From assembly GCF_022899355.1 (NCBI RefSeq), contig NZ_JALJCK010000007.1, positions 1 through 64,000 on the forward strand: a DNA stretch of 64,000 nucleotides. The letters run 5' to 3'. The notes under the pieces were generated by a model. It ran no database searches. It was given only the letters and a program-made list of their open reading frames with translations, and was not told the DNA's origin. The translations under genes were made by a program, and so were the position numbers. This DNA is from Shinella yambaruensis. GTDB lineage: Bacteria; Pseudomonadota; Alphaproteobacteria; Rhizobiales; Rhizobiaceae. Below, one piece after another: positions 25,363 to 33,714 of this stretch; the stretch's first letter is position 1, and each line of letters opens with the position of its first letter.

Positions 25363-25390
25363 AAAGGGGTGCAAAAGGCGGCCCCTTTCT
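25363..25390. terminator. Bidirectional terminator between ABC operon and LysR gene
   Basis: AAAGGGG (25363-25369) pairs with CCCCTTT (25382-25388). Read on the minus strand the stem is followed by a run of five T, and on the plus strand by TTTCTT. It sits between the convergent permease and LysR genes, where a two-way terminator is expected. Confidence 0.6.
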
Positions 25391-25424
25391 TGTCGGCGAA
25401 GCGGTGTCCAGGCGCGCCGCCCTC

Positions 25425-26390
25425 CTAACGCATCAACTGTAAGGTTTGCTCGGCTGTTCGCTTGGCTTCGGCTCTGAGGAACGTGCGGAACTTTTGCACA
25501 CCGGGCTTACTGCGCTTTCCCTTTGGATAGACCAGGTAGTAGCGCCAGGGCGTGGGCACCGGGACGCTGTGAAGCAGGACCAAGCGCCCGGACGTGAGCT
25601 CGTCGATGACCATGAAAGGCGGCATCAGGATTGCACCGAGGCCTGAGATCGCTGCCTCGATCCCCATCTGGTATTGCTCGAAACGCGGCCCCTGGTTCGG
25701 TTGGGGATGATCGATCCCGACATCCTTGAACCACTCGCGCCAAGCGGTCGGCCTGTGCGTGTGCTGGATCAGCGTGAGTTCGAACAGGAGTCGGGCATTT
25801 GGCACCACGCCCTTTCTGATCAGAACGGGCGTGCACATCGGCACGAGGACCTCGTCCATGATCAGTTCCGACAGGCTGCCCGGCCAGGCTTCGCTGCCGT
25901 AGTGGATCGCCGCGTCGATGTTGCTTCCCTCGAATTCGAAATGACCGATTCTGCCCGTCACCGAGATGTCGATCGTCGGGTTCTGCCTGAGGAACCTTAT
26001 CAGGCGGGGGGCCAGCCAGCGGCTCCCGAGGCTAGGGAGCGTTGCGATGTTCAGGGATTCGTGAGCGCTCTTGTAGGTCGCCAGCCTTAGCGTTGCGGCG
26101 CCGAGCTCGCTGAGAAGAGTGGAAACCTCCTCGAAATACGCCGCGCCGGATTCGGTAAGCACGAGCCCGTGACCGGTACGCTCGAACAGCGGTGTATCGG
26201 TGATCTCTTCGATGGAACGCACCGCGCGGCTCACACCGCTTTGCGTAATGCCGAGCTCTTCCGCCGCCCGGGAAAAGCTTTTGTATTGTGCCGCTAGGAT
26301 GAATGCCCTGAGCCCTGTCAGCGACGGCAGGTTACCCTCGCGCTCGATGGCATCGATCGGTGTGGAACTATCCGTTCCTGCACGCTTCAT
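25425..26390 (-). CDS. LysR-family transcriptional regulator (GcvA-like)
   Basis: 321 residues. The HTH is in LRAFILAAQYKSFSRAAEEL followed by GITQSGVSRAVRSIEE; the ligand domain has NIATLPSLGSRWLAPRLIRF and VTGRIGHFEFEGSNIDAAIHYG, a pattern of GcvA-type regulators. It is divergent from the two amidohydrolase genes, with the 15-bp palindrome of this regulon at 26405-26419 in the shared promoter. The same palindrome stands before the GMC gene and near the ABC operon, so it is the likely common regulator. The inducer is unknown. Confidence 0.92.
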   Translation of the reverse strand: MKRAGTDSSTPIDAIEREGNLPSLTGLRAFILAAQYKSFSRAAEELGITQSGVSRAVRSIEEITDTPLFERTGHGLVLTESGAAYFEEVSTLLSELGAATLRLATYKSAHESLNIATLPSLGSRWLAPRLIRFLRQNPTIDISVTGRIGHFEFEGSNIDAAIHYGSEAWPGSLSELIMDEVLVPMCTPVLIRKGVVPNARLLFELTLIQHTHRPTAWREWFKDVGIDHPQPNQGPRFEQYQMGIEAAISGLGAILMPPFMVIDELTSGRLVLLHSVPVPTPWRYYLVYPKGKRSKPGVQKFRTFLRAEAKRTAEQTLQLMR

Positions 26391-26404
26391 CGTCTTTCCG
26401 CCTT

Positions 26405-26419
26405 ATGACTTTTCGTCAT
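26405..26419. promoter_or_regulatory. 15-bp palindrome, LysR-type operator (copy 3)
   Basis: ATGACTTTTCGTCAT has perfect 5-bp arms around TTTTC, only 15 bases before the LysR start on the minus strand and 48 before the amidohydrolase start on the plus strand. The position is typical for autoregulation plus divergent activation. Confidence 0.65.
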
Positions 26420-26466
26420 GGAGACACGACTTCGTTCGTATTGTCAATCAAGCCCGGCAACGCAAA

Positions 26467-27492
26467 ATGGCTCACGAACGGACAGTTCGTGGTTGGACGA
26501 GTGCGATGGATATGAGAAGCGAAAAGGCGGGGGTGCACGGCCTTCCAGCAGGAAACGTGGATGAGGCGAAGTCATATCGGCTCAGAATTTTCGATCCGCA
26601 TCATCATCTCTGGGACCTGAAACAGCACCGATATCCGTGGATGGACCCGGGCACTGCATCAATCGTCGGCGACCCGGCGCCCATCCGGAAAAACTATCTG
26701 GCGAAGGACTACCTCGCAGACACCTGGGATTTCGACTTGATCGGCACGGTGCATCTCGATGGTGGATTTGATCCGTGGAATCCGGTCGGCGAAACGCGGT
26801 TCGTCCAGGAAATTCACGAGAAGAGCGGCTTCCCCAACGCCATCGTCGGCCAGGTCGCGCTCGACAACCCGAAGGCCGTCGAACTTATAGAGGCCCACAT
26901 GGCGGCATCGCCCCTGTTGAGGGGCATCCGTCACATCGTGGCGTGGCATCCGGACCGCCGGCTGAGTTACGTCGATAGAAGTAACTACCTTAGAGATGAA
27001 AGGTGGCTGCGCAATTTCGGCAAGCTCGCCGACTACGCCCTTTCCTTCGACGCCCAGGTCTATCCGCATCAGATGGAAGACCTCGCGTCGATCGCGAGAA
27101 CCCATACCGGAACCCCGATCATCGTCAACCAGGCGGGTATGCCGGATGGATTGATAACCGGCGATTTTTCAGGCTGGAAGGCGGGAATGCGAACTCTTTC
27201 AGCCTGTCACAACGTTTCCGTCAAGATTTCCGGCTTCGGCATGTTGAAGCCGAAATGGACAGTGAAGGATGTCAGACCTTTGATCGCCGAGCTCGTCGAT
27301 CTTTTCGGTCCGCCCCGCCTGATGTTCGCGAGCAACTTTCCCGTCGATAAGCTTTTCCGTTCTTTCAAGGACATTTACCACGACTACGCGGAATGCGTGC
27401 ATTTGCTTTCCGAACCGGAGCGAGAGGCAATGTTCAGCCGCACGGCCATCAAATCCTACCGACCAGTTTTGCCAGATGTCATCAGAAAGTGA
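26467..27492 (+). CDS. Amidohydrolase family 2 protein (fuconolactonase/TIM-barrel metal hydrolase)
   Basis: 341 residues from the ATG at 26467. Methionines at 26506 and 26512 are alternatives nearer the domain, and the upstream reach to 26200 is antisense to the LysR gene. The metal-binding start of the barrel is FDPHHHLWDL, followed by RGIRHIVAWH, VKISGFGM and the last-strand FASNFPVDKL with the catalytic aspartate region. Members hydrolyse lactones or decarboxylate/hydrolyse ring compounds. It is the first gene of a two-gene plus-strand unit under the LysR regulator. Confidence 0.85.
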   Translation: MAHERTVRGWTSAMDMRSEKAGVHGLPAGNVDEAKSYRLRIFDPHHHLWDLKQHRYPWMDPGTASIVGDPAPIRKNYLAKDYLADTWDFDLIGTVHLDGGFDPWNPVGETRFVQEIHEKSGFPNAIVGQVALDNPKAVELIEAHMAASPLLRGIRHIVAWHPDRRLSYVDRSNYLRDERWLRNFGKLADYALSFDAQVYPHQMEDLASIARTHTGTPIIVNQAGMPDGLITGDFSGWKAGMRTLSACHNVSVKISGFGMLKPKWTVKDVRPLIAELVDLFGPPRLMFASNFPVDKLFRSFKDIYHDYAECVHLLSEPEREAMFSRTAIKSYRPVLPDVIRK

Positions 27493-27500
27493 ATGCGACA

Positions 27501-28724
27501 ATGAGCCGGACTCTTTTCAAGAACGCGTCGATCCTTGATGTGGACGCAGGAACGCTGCAGGAAGAGCGCGACGTCCTTGTCGATGAAGGGAGAATTTCCG
27601 AAATCGGCGAATCCAGGTTGACCGTCTCGGATGCTAACGTGATCGACGTAAGAGGAAAGGTCCTGATGCCGGGCCTTTGCGACGCCCACGTTCATGTGAT
27701 CGTTCCGATCAACAGCTTTCTGCAACTTACCAAATGGTCCCCATTCTACACCGCGCTGAGAGCTATGCCCATTCTGGAGGGCATGTTGATGCGAGGCTTC
27801 ACAACGGTCCGCGACGCAGGCGGCGCGGATTTCGGCCTTGCCCGCGCGGTCGAGGAAAAACTCATTCCGAGCCCGCGTATCCTCTACAGCGGCAAGGCGA
27901 TCTCGCAGACCGGCGGTCACGGCGATATGCGGGGTGCCGGCGAAACGGAATTCGACAGCCATTATTATGTCCCGAGCCTTGGTCGGGTTGCCGACGGCGT
28001 GGATGCGGTGCGCCTTGCCGCTCGCGACGAAATTCGCCGGGGCGCCAGTCAGGTGAAGCTGATGGTGGGCGGAGGAATCGCCTCCTATACCGACCCGATT
28101 CACTTTGTTCAGTTTTCGGGTGAGGAGATCCGCGCCGCCGTGGAGGAAGCGGAGAATGCGGGCAAATACGTCATGGCCCACGCCTATACAGCGCGCTGTA
28201 TCCAGCACGCCGTCAGGAACGGCGTACGCTCGATCGAGCACGGCAACTTCCTCGACGACGAGACGGCCATATTGATGAAGGAGCGGAACGCCATCCTAGT
28301 GCCGACGCTCGTCGCATATACGACGATGTGGGAGGAGGGCCTGGAAATCGGGATGCCGCCCGAACTCCACGCGAAAATCAAGTATGTTCTGGATATCGGG
28401 TCGAACCAGTTGGAGGTCGCCCGGCGCCACGGCGTAAAGATGGTCTACGGCACCGACCTTATCGGCCCGATCCATCGTCACCAATCCATGGAGTTCAAGA
28501 TTCGCGGCGAGGTGCTCCCGGCGATCGAGGTCATCCGGTCGGCGACCAGTTACGCGGCGGAACTCTTCAAGATGGAAGATCAGATCGGGAGGGTTCGCGC
28601 TGGTCTACGCGCGGACCTTCTTGTCGTCGACGGCAATCCTGTGGAGGACCTCGGTCTTCTTCAAGATTCCTCCAAGCTTTCATTGATCATGAAGGATGGA
28701 GATATCTACCGAAACATCCTGTAA
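27501..28724 (+). CDS. Metal-dependent amidohydrolase (imidazolonepropionase/prolidase-like subgroup)
   Basis: 407 residues starting eight bases after the previous gene. The signature residues of the binuclear amidohydrolases are present: DAHVHV on strand 1, the carbamylatable lysine in ASQVKLMVGGG, a histidine in VMAHAYTARC, another in SIEHGNF, and the aspartate in VYGTDLIGP. The C-terminal LRADLLVVDGNPVEDL closes the family's beta-sandwich. The nearest known functions are peptidase- or carboxypeptidase-like hydrolysis of N-acyl amino acids and related cyclic amides. The similarity to functional relatives is complete to the end; the recombination scar begins 14 bases later. Confidence 0.88.
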   Translation: MSRTLFKNASILDVDAGTLQEERDVLVDEGRISEIGESRLTVSDANVIDVRGKVLMPGLCDAHVHVIVPINSFLQLTKWSPFYTALRAMPILEGMLMRGFTTVRDAGGADFGLARAVEEKLIPSPRILYSGKAISQTGGHGDMRGAGETEFDSHYYVPSLGRVADGVDAVRLAARDEIRRGASQVKLMVGGGIASYTDPIHFVQFSGEEIRAAVEEAENAGKYVMAHAYTARCIQHAVRNGVRSIEHGNFLDDETAILMKERNAILVPTLVAYTTMWEEGLEIGMPPELHAKIKYVLDIGSNQLEVARRHGVKMVYGTDLIGPIHRHQSMEFKIRGEVLPAIEVIRSATSYAAELFKMEDQIGRVRAGLRADLLVVDGNPVEDLGLLQDSSKLSLIMKDGDIYRNIL

Positions 28725-28737
28725 GGTGTCCGGGGTT

Positions 28738-28901
28738 AGCCGACGGACCTCGGATGCGAGCAGGCGACTATAGGAAACCTCGCGCAGGGAACCGTAGAGG
28801 ATGAGGATGGGCGACTTGTGTGCCGAGAACGCGGGGCGCAGGGCATCGAGATCGGTCGAGCGTAGATTCTCATTCTGTAATGCGGGGAACGTATCAGGCA
28901 A
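28738..28901 (-). pseudogene. arsH: arsH, 5' fragment
   Basis: From a TTG at 28901 the minus strand reads an ArsH-like N-terminus: DTFPALQNENL, then HKSPILILYGSLREVSYSRL and LASEVRRL. At about 28738 the similarity ends, and the frame continues as antisense of the amidohydrolase 3' end. About 80 percent of arsH is missing. ArsH is an NADPH-dependent flavoprotein of arsenic operons. The cut marks the junction where the catabolic segment joined an ars operon. Confidence 0.7.
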
Positions 28902-29224
28902 CGCGCTTTCCTTCCTGGTCGATAACCTGTTCGCCATCCTCCTTGAAGAATTGATGAGGGCCGGCGTCGCGATGATCGCGTCGAGCAACTGGCTGTCGGT
29001 CAGGTCCGGGTTGTCCTGACCGAGCTCGGCATAGGGTGTACCCTTCTCGCGGATGGCCTCACGAACCGTCAGGCCGGCATCCGCGATCATCGTTGCAAGC
29101 TGCTCGCGCTTCGGCGGATGCTGCAGGTACTCGATAACGATAGGTTCGATCCCGGCGGCGCGGATCAGCACCGCGTGTTGCGGGACGTCCCGCAGGCGGG
29201 GTTGTGGTAGATGGTGACGTCCAT
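28894..29224 (-). pseudogene. arsC: arsC (glutaredoxin-type arsenate reductase), frameshifted and internally deleted
   Basis: The ATG at 29224 starts MDVTIYHNPACGTSRNT, with the catalytic cysteine in ACGTSRN. A one-base loss near 29172 then closes the frame, and the protein continues one frame over as LIRAAGIEPIVIEYLQHPPK. After PALIN the gene jumps to KEDGEQVIDQEGKRVA in another frame. About 30 codons (the usual RPxVVTPLGTRLCRPSE region with the essential arginines) are deleted. Two independent lesions show it is dead. It sits next to arsH and acr3 remnants in operon order. Confidence 0.85.
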
Positions 29225-29226
29225 GG

Positions 29227-29842
29227 TCAGTGCCTTTCGGTAACGGCGGTTCGGGAAACGGCGGGGGCCTCGTACCAGTTCTTGGAGCAGTTCACGGTCC
29301 AGACGACCGAGAGCATCACCGGTACCTCGATCAGCACGCCCACCACGGTCGCGAGCGCGGCGCCCGACTGGAAGCCGAACAGGCTGATGGCGGCGGCGAC
29401 AGCGAGTTCGAAGAAGTTGCTGGCGCCGATCAGCGCCGAGGGGCCGGCAACGCAGTGCCGTTCGCCGGTCATCCGATTGAGAAGATAGGCGAGCCCGGAG
29501 TTCAGGTAGACCTGAACCAGGATCGGCACGGCGAGCAAGCCGATGACGGCGGGCTGGGCGATAATCTCCTCAGCTGGAAGGCGAAGAGCAGAACCAGCGT
29601 CGCAAGGAGCGCTAACAACGAAATGGGCTGGAGCTTTGCGAGAATGCCATCGAGTGCGCGCGTCGTTCCGGCGGCGGATGAGCTACGCAATGATGACGGG
29701 TACGACGATATAGAGGGCAACCGAGAGGACAAGCGTGTCCTACGGCACGGTGATGGCGGAGAGTCCGAGCAGCAAGCCGGCGATCGACGCGAAGGCGATG
29801 ACCATGATCGCATCGTTCAGCGCCACCTGCGACAGCGTGAAC
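29227..29842 (-). pseudogene. acr3: acr3 arsenite efflux permease, C-terminal half with nonsense mutations and frameshifts
   Basis: The minus strand from 29842 reads FTLSQVALNDAIMVIAFASI, then hydrophobic ACR3-family sequence with in-frame TAG codons at 29740-29742 (after SAITVP) and 29683-29685 (after VVPVIIA). It shifts frame near the ALDGILAKLQPISLLALL helix and again after LLFAFQ, and ends with GPSALIGASNFFELAVAAAI and the normal C-terminus at 29227. The first half of the protein is missing. Acr3 exports arsenite from the cytoplasm. With arsC and arsH this is a dead ars operon. Confidence 0.85.
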
Positions 29843-30297
29843 ATCCCAGCCCTCTTCGCCGTCAATGCGCTCATCCTTCTCGACTACGCGACGAAAAGCT
29901 ACAATCCGGGCATGCCTGCGACCTTCTAAAGCGCGCTGCAGTAGGCGAAACTCACATCGGAAACGATCATAGCGAACGATCGAAATGTGCTTCTCGTGCT
30001 TGTTAAGGGCATGGGGCCCTCTGTCGATCCGGGTGAGTGGGCACTTCTGGAGGACAAGTTGCGCGCCGCTGCCGGCCGCCGTTTCAAGCTGACACATAGG
30101 GTCAACAACCATTATGGCTCGACATCCGGCGCCATGTCGCGGGAACTGTGCGGCAAATGGGGCGCCTTCAATCTGGATGGGCGTGTTCGATACTGTGGCG
30201 TCAATCGCCGCTGATCCGGAAATGCCGCCTTTGGACATCATGGTGGTGGGCGATCACAACACCCCGATGTGGTCGCGTGCTGCCGTTCGGCATTTTC
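29843..30297 (+). pseudogene. Sulfatase/LTA-synthase-like membrane enzyme, decayed fragment
   Basis: One plus-strand frame reads ALILLDYATKSYNPGMPATF, then TAA (29927-29929), SALQ, TAG (29942-29944), then AKLTSETIIANDRNVLLVLV and KGMGPSVDPGEW. After NNHYGSTSGAMSREL the frame shifts near 30180 to VASIAADPEMPPLDIMVVGD and HNTPMWSRAA. NVLLVLVxxMG and a late VGDH are marks of membrane-anchored sulfatase-fold enzymes. The two stops replace what look like tyrosine codons. It lies head to head with the acr3 remnant, and the junction is near 29843. The family assignment is from memory of motifs only. Confidence 0.45.
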
Positions 30298-30465
30298 GAC
30301 CTGGCCTCACCTTAGGTGTCGTGTTGCGGGTGCAGAACCGGTCCTTGCCCTTGAGGCTGGCCTTGAGCGTGTAAACGCGACGACGGAGACCTTGCCGTTC
30401 TTCGGCTTGCTGGTGAAGGTGACGTTCGTCGCCGGAACGCGGGTCTTCCTCACATCGTCCACGAA
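30298..30465 (-). other. Unassigned scrap between two pseudogenes
   Basis: The minus strand contains protein-like stretches in two frames (DDVRKTRVPATNVTFTSKPK and KASLKGKDRFCTRN), which would need one frameshift to join. I do not recognise the family. It may be a remnant of a further gene caught between the sulfatase-like and mannitol-dehydrogenase-like fragments. Confidence 0.25.
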
Positions 30466-31055
30466 GCCCGGCAGCCTTTCGATGCTGGCCTATAGCGGGT
30501 TCCTGTCTGGTCATCGTATGTCCGCGACGTTATGAACGCCTCTTGCTCGCTGCCCTCGTCGTTCGCCATCTTAAGGCGGCTGCCGCAGTTTTACCGCCCT
30601 TGCCGGGGCTCGATGTCGATGACTATGCGGCGGCGCTGACGGAATGCTTCCGCAATCCCACCATTGCCCATGAGACTTTCCAGATCGCAATGGATGGCAC
30701 ACAGACGCTGCCGCAGCGCATCTTCCAACCCGTGCTGGCCACCCTGCAGGCAGGATATGACGTCAGGCCCTTCGCCTTCGCGACTGCCATGTGGATGCGC
30801 TATTGCCTGGTAGAAAAGGACAACGGCGAGACCTATGCGCTGCGGGACCCACGTGAGGCCGAAATCCGTGCGGCATTGGCCGAGATACCAAAAACCGCTT
30901 CCGGTATTTCCGGGGCATTGAATGGCCTGCCGGGCTTCGTTCGGCATGAACTTGCGCAGACACCGGCTTGGCGTGCCTCTGTCGATCAGATACTCGCGGC
31001 CATTCTTGCCGAAGGAGTGGATGCCGCCATTGCACACGAGGCGGCAATGAACTGA
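30466..31055 (+). pseudogene. Mannitol-dehydrogenase-family oxidoreductase (fructuronate/mannonate type), C-terminal fragment
   Basis: The plus strand reads SLSMLAYSGFLSGHR, then, after a frameshift near 30510, VVRHLKAAAAVLPPLPGLDV, YAAALTECFRNPTIAHETFQ and the long helical remainder to the stop at 31055. This is the C-terminal helical domain of UxuB/MtlD-type polyol dehydrogenases. The whole N-terminal Rossmann domain is missing. The next genes are gluconate transporter and kinase remnants, so this was probably a hexuronate/hexonate catabolic locus. Confidence 0.6.
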
Positions 31056-31075
31056 CTGGGTTGTCTGTACGGTCG

Positions 31076-32136
31076 ACATCAGCCGGCGCGATGGAGCTTG
31101 CCGACCGGCTGATCGGGCAGTTCGGCCATGATCGCGCGCCTTTCGCATTCGACGCCGGTCTCGTGGTGATGCTGCCGATCATCTTCAGCGTCGCCCATCG
31201 TTTCGGCGGCTCAGTGCTGCTTTATGCACTGCCGGCGGCGGGTGCCTCCGCGATTATGCACGCTTTCCTGCCACCCCATCTGCTGGGGGCTGATATCGGC
31301 CTTCTGGTGCTGGTCGGCCTCGCCGTCGCTCTGCCGATCTGGTATCTGGGCAGCTACCTCTTCGGTCTGTGGGCCGGCAAGCGCTTCGAACTGCCAATCC
31401 CGGAACTTCTCGGATCGCTCAGCGAGGCGGCGCATGACCGCCGCGAACCGCCGTCCTTCGGCACGGTGATGCTTGTGCTGTTGCTGCCGCTCGTGTGATC
31501 TTCCTCAACACCGGCCTTGGCACGCTGGCGACCGCCAAGGCGATCGACGGCGACGCTCTGTGGGTGAACATTCTGCGCATGGCCGGGCAGACGCCGGTCG
31601 CATTGCTCATCACCGTCCTCGTCGGCATGTGGACGCTCGGCGGCCAGCGCACGCTCAAGGACATGGAAAAGCTGATGGACGGGGCTCTCGGCCCGGTCTG
31701 CGGCATCATCCTCGTGACCGGGGCCGGTGGCATGTTCGGCGGCGTGCTGCGTGCAAGCGGCATCGGCCAGGCACTCGCCGGCAGCCTGGAGGCGGCCTGC
31801 ATGCCGCTGATCGTCGCCGCCTTCCTCATTTCCACGGCGCTGCGCGTGGCGCAAGGCTCGGCCACCGTGGCGTTGACCACGACGGCGGGCCTTCTCGCAC
31901 GCATCGTCACCGCGACGACGGGGCTGAGCTCCTTCGACCTGTGTTTCCTCATCATCGCCATCGCCTGCGGCGCGACGGTGCTGAGCCACTTGAACGATTC
32001 CGGCTTCTGGCTGGTCGGTCGCTTCCTCCAGATGGACGAACGAACCACGCTCCAGACCTGGACCGTGATGGAAACCCTGCTCGGCGTCATCGGCTTCGCC
32101 TTTGCCCTTGTCGGATGCTGCATCATATCGTGGTGA
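31076..32136 (+). pseudogene. gntP: gntP-family gluconate permease, deleted and frameshifted
   Basis: The reading frame from about 31076 gives MELADRLIGQFGHDRAPFAF, then LPIIFSVAHRFGGSVLLYAL, PAAGASAIMHAFLPPHLLGA, and runs to a premature stop at about 31497. The protein resumes one frame over with IFLNTGLGTLATAKAI and runs to the natural end at 32136 with LSHLNDSGFWLV. The N-terminal 90 or so residues are absent. Two short in-frame gaps are visible relative to GntP: the conserved part before GLVVMLPI and the GPVAAAG part after PPH. GntP imports gluconate with protons. Confidence 0.75.
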
Positions 32137-32345
32137 TGGGCGTTTCCGGCAGCGGCAAGACCACTGTCGGGGAAACGCTTGCCGAAAGGCTCGGCTGGCG
32201 TTTCATCGAGGGCGACAGCTTCCATCCTCCGGAGAACGTGGCCAAGATGTCGGCCGTCATTCCGCTCGACGCCAACGATCGTACTCCATGGCTGAAGGCG
32301 CTGGCGGCGGAGATCGCCAGGGATGAGGCGGCCGGCCGGGTTGTG
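32115..32345 (+). pseudogene. gntK: gntK gluconate kinase, 5' fragment
   Basis: Starts with ATG at 32115, overlapping the gntP end by 22 bases as in intact gntP-gntK operons. It reads HHIVVMGVSGSGKTTVGETL (P-loop), then RFIEGDSFHPPENVAKMSA and PLDANDRTPWLKAL. After about 77 codons (RVV, near 32345) the kinase sequence stops and unrelated codons follow. More than half of the enzyme is missing. Confidence 0.8.
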
Positions 32346-32406
32346 CCGGGTCGGCGGTGCGTTGGAATCGCAATCCTCAAATTTGCCGCGGGATCATTTC
32401 TCGGGT

Positions 32407-33708
32407 TTATGCTTTTACCGATAGTCCCGTGCTTGGCATCGTGGTCGCCACCTTCAGGATCGCTTCGGCCGCGCGCTTCACGCCGGCTGCCTTCTGCATG
32501 CTGATCGCATTGTCCTTTAGCCTCGCCCGCATCGCCGCATCATCCATCAGGCTGGTGATGGCGCTTGCCAGCTCGTTCTCGCTCCAGCCATAGCGGTCGA
32601 GGTGCAGGCCGACGCCGGTTTCTTCGGCGCGGCGGGCATTGTCGTGACCATCCCAGCAATAGGGCATGATGATCGATGGCGTGCCGAAATAAAGCGCCTC
32701 GCAGAAGGAGTTGTTGCCGCCGTGGTGGATGAACAGGCTTGCCTGTTCGACCACGGAAGGCTGCGGAAACCAGTCGTCGATGAAGACATTGTCCGGCACG
32801 TCGCGATAATCGTCGCGCCAGTGGCCGGCGTTGATGAGAAAACGGTAGGGCAGTTTCGAGAAGGTCTCGATCATCCGCTTGATCATTGCCACGTCCATGG
32901 CGCCGAGCGAGCCGAAGCTGATGAGCGCCAGCGGCGCTTCATTATGGCTGGCGAAGCGGGGCGAGACATAGGGCGCCTCATGCCGCACGCAACCGTCGAG
33001 GAAGACGAAAAGCTCCTCATCCAGCACGTTACGGCGCTTGCGGCGAATGATTTTCGGCGCTAGCAGCAGGTTGAGATAGGGCGACGGCTCGAGAAAAACT
33101 GACGTTGGCGGTGGACGCAAGCCCGACTGGCCGAGAAAAGCGGAAAACCGTCGGTGGGCAGAAGCCGTCACCTCGCGGTATCGCGCGGAAAACCGCTCCC
33201 ATTCCTCGCCCGGCGTTTCGCTGCAGCCGGAGAGATAGGGCGGCATGAGCGGATCGGGAATTTCGGTTTCGGCGCAGGAGACGACGCGGACCCAAGGTAC
33301 GCCGGCATTGGCGATCGCCGGAAACATCACGACATTATCGAGCACGATCACATCCGGCTTCAGCCGGGCCACAAGTTGCCTGAGCGGCTCTTCCACCCGG
33401 ATCGCCGTATCGACGATCGCATCCCAGGTCGGGCCGACATAGCTTTGCAGTTGGTCGAACGGACTCTGGCGAAAGGCGTCCTGATGGCGCTCGATGAAAT
33501 CGTTCCAGTCGGTCGCAGGTGCGGACGTATCGTCGCCGAGCTGGTATTCGCCAAAGCCGTATTCAGTAAAGACGCCGCTGAAACCGGGATGACAAATGAA
33601 AACGGGGCGGTGGCCCATGCGCCTCAGTTCCTGGGCGATACCCACACAATTCAGCGCTGCGCCGTAGCTTGCTTCCGGAAAGAGGGCGATGGTCTTTGCT
33701 GGCGCCAT
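32407..33708 (-). CDS. UGT/MGT-like family 1 glycosyltransferase (paralogue A)
   Basis: 433 residues in a GT-B arrangement. The N-terminal acceptor half starts KTIALFPEASYGAALNCVGI. The C-terminal donor half has ISFGSLGA, LPYRFLINAGHW, WFPQPSVVEQ, then HHGGNNSFCEALYFG and IIMPYCWDGHDNARRAEETG, equivalent to the UGT donor-binding signature; DN replaces the usual DQ. It shares many blocks with the second glycosyltransferase at 38.7 kb, and the two are clearly paralogues. It starts six bases after the GntR-type regulator gene stops. The expected reaction is transfer of a sugar from a nucleotide sugar to a small acceptor, an odd function for an importer cluster. Confidence 0.85.
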   Translation of the reverse strand: MAPAKTIALFPEASYGAALNCVGIAQELRRMGHRPVFICHPGFSGVFTEYGFGEYQLGDDTSAPATDWNDFIERHQDAFRQSPFDQLQSYVGPTWDAIVDTAIRVEEPLRQLVARLKPDVIVLDNVVMFPAIANAGVPWVRVVSCAETEIPDPLMPPYLSGCSETPGEEWERFSARYREVTASAHRRFSAFLGQSGLRPPPTSVFLEPSPYLNLLLAPKIIRRKRRNVLDEELFVFLDGCVRHEAPYVSPRFASHNEAPLALISFGSLGAMDVAMIKRMIETFSKLPYRFLINAGHWRDDYRDVPDNVFIDDWFPQPSVVEQASLFIHHGGNNSFCEALYFGTPSIIMPYCWDGHDNARRAEETGVGLHLDRYGWSENELASAITSLMDDAAMRARLKDNAISMQKAAGVKRAAEAILKVATTMPSTGLSVKA

Positions 33709-33714
33709 GGAGGA

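Noticed and set aside
28680-29171. A 163-codon minus-strand open frame looking like a novel small protein
   Set aside because: It is an accidental fusion of an arsC middle part, an arsH start and antisense of the amidohydrolase end, as shown by frame-by-frame reading.
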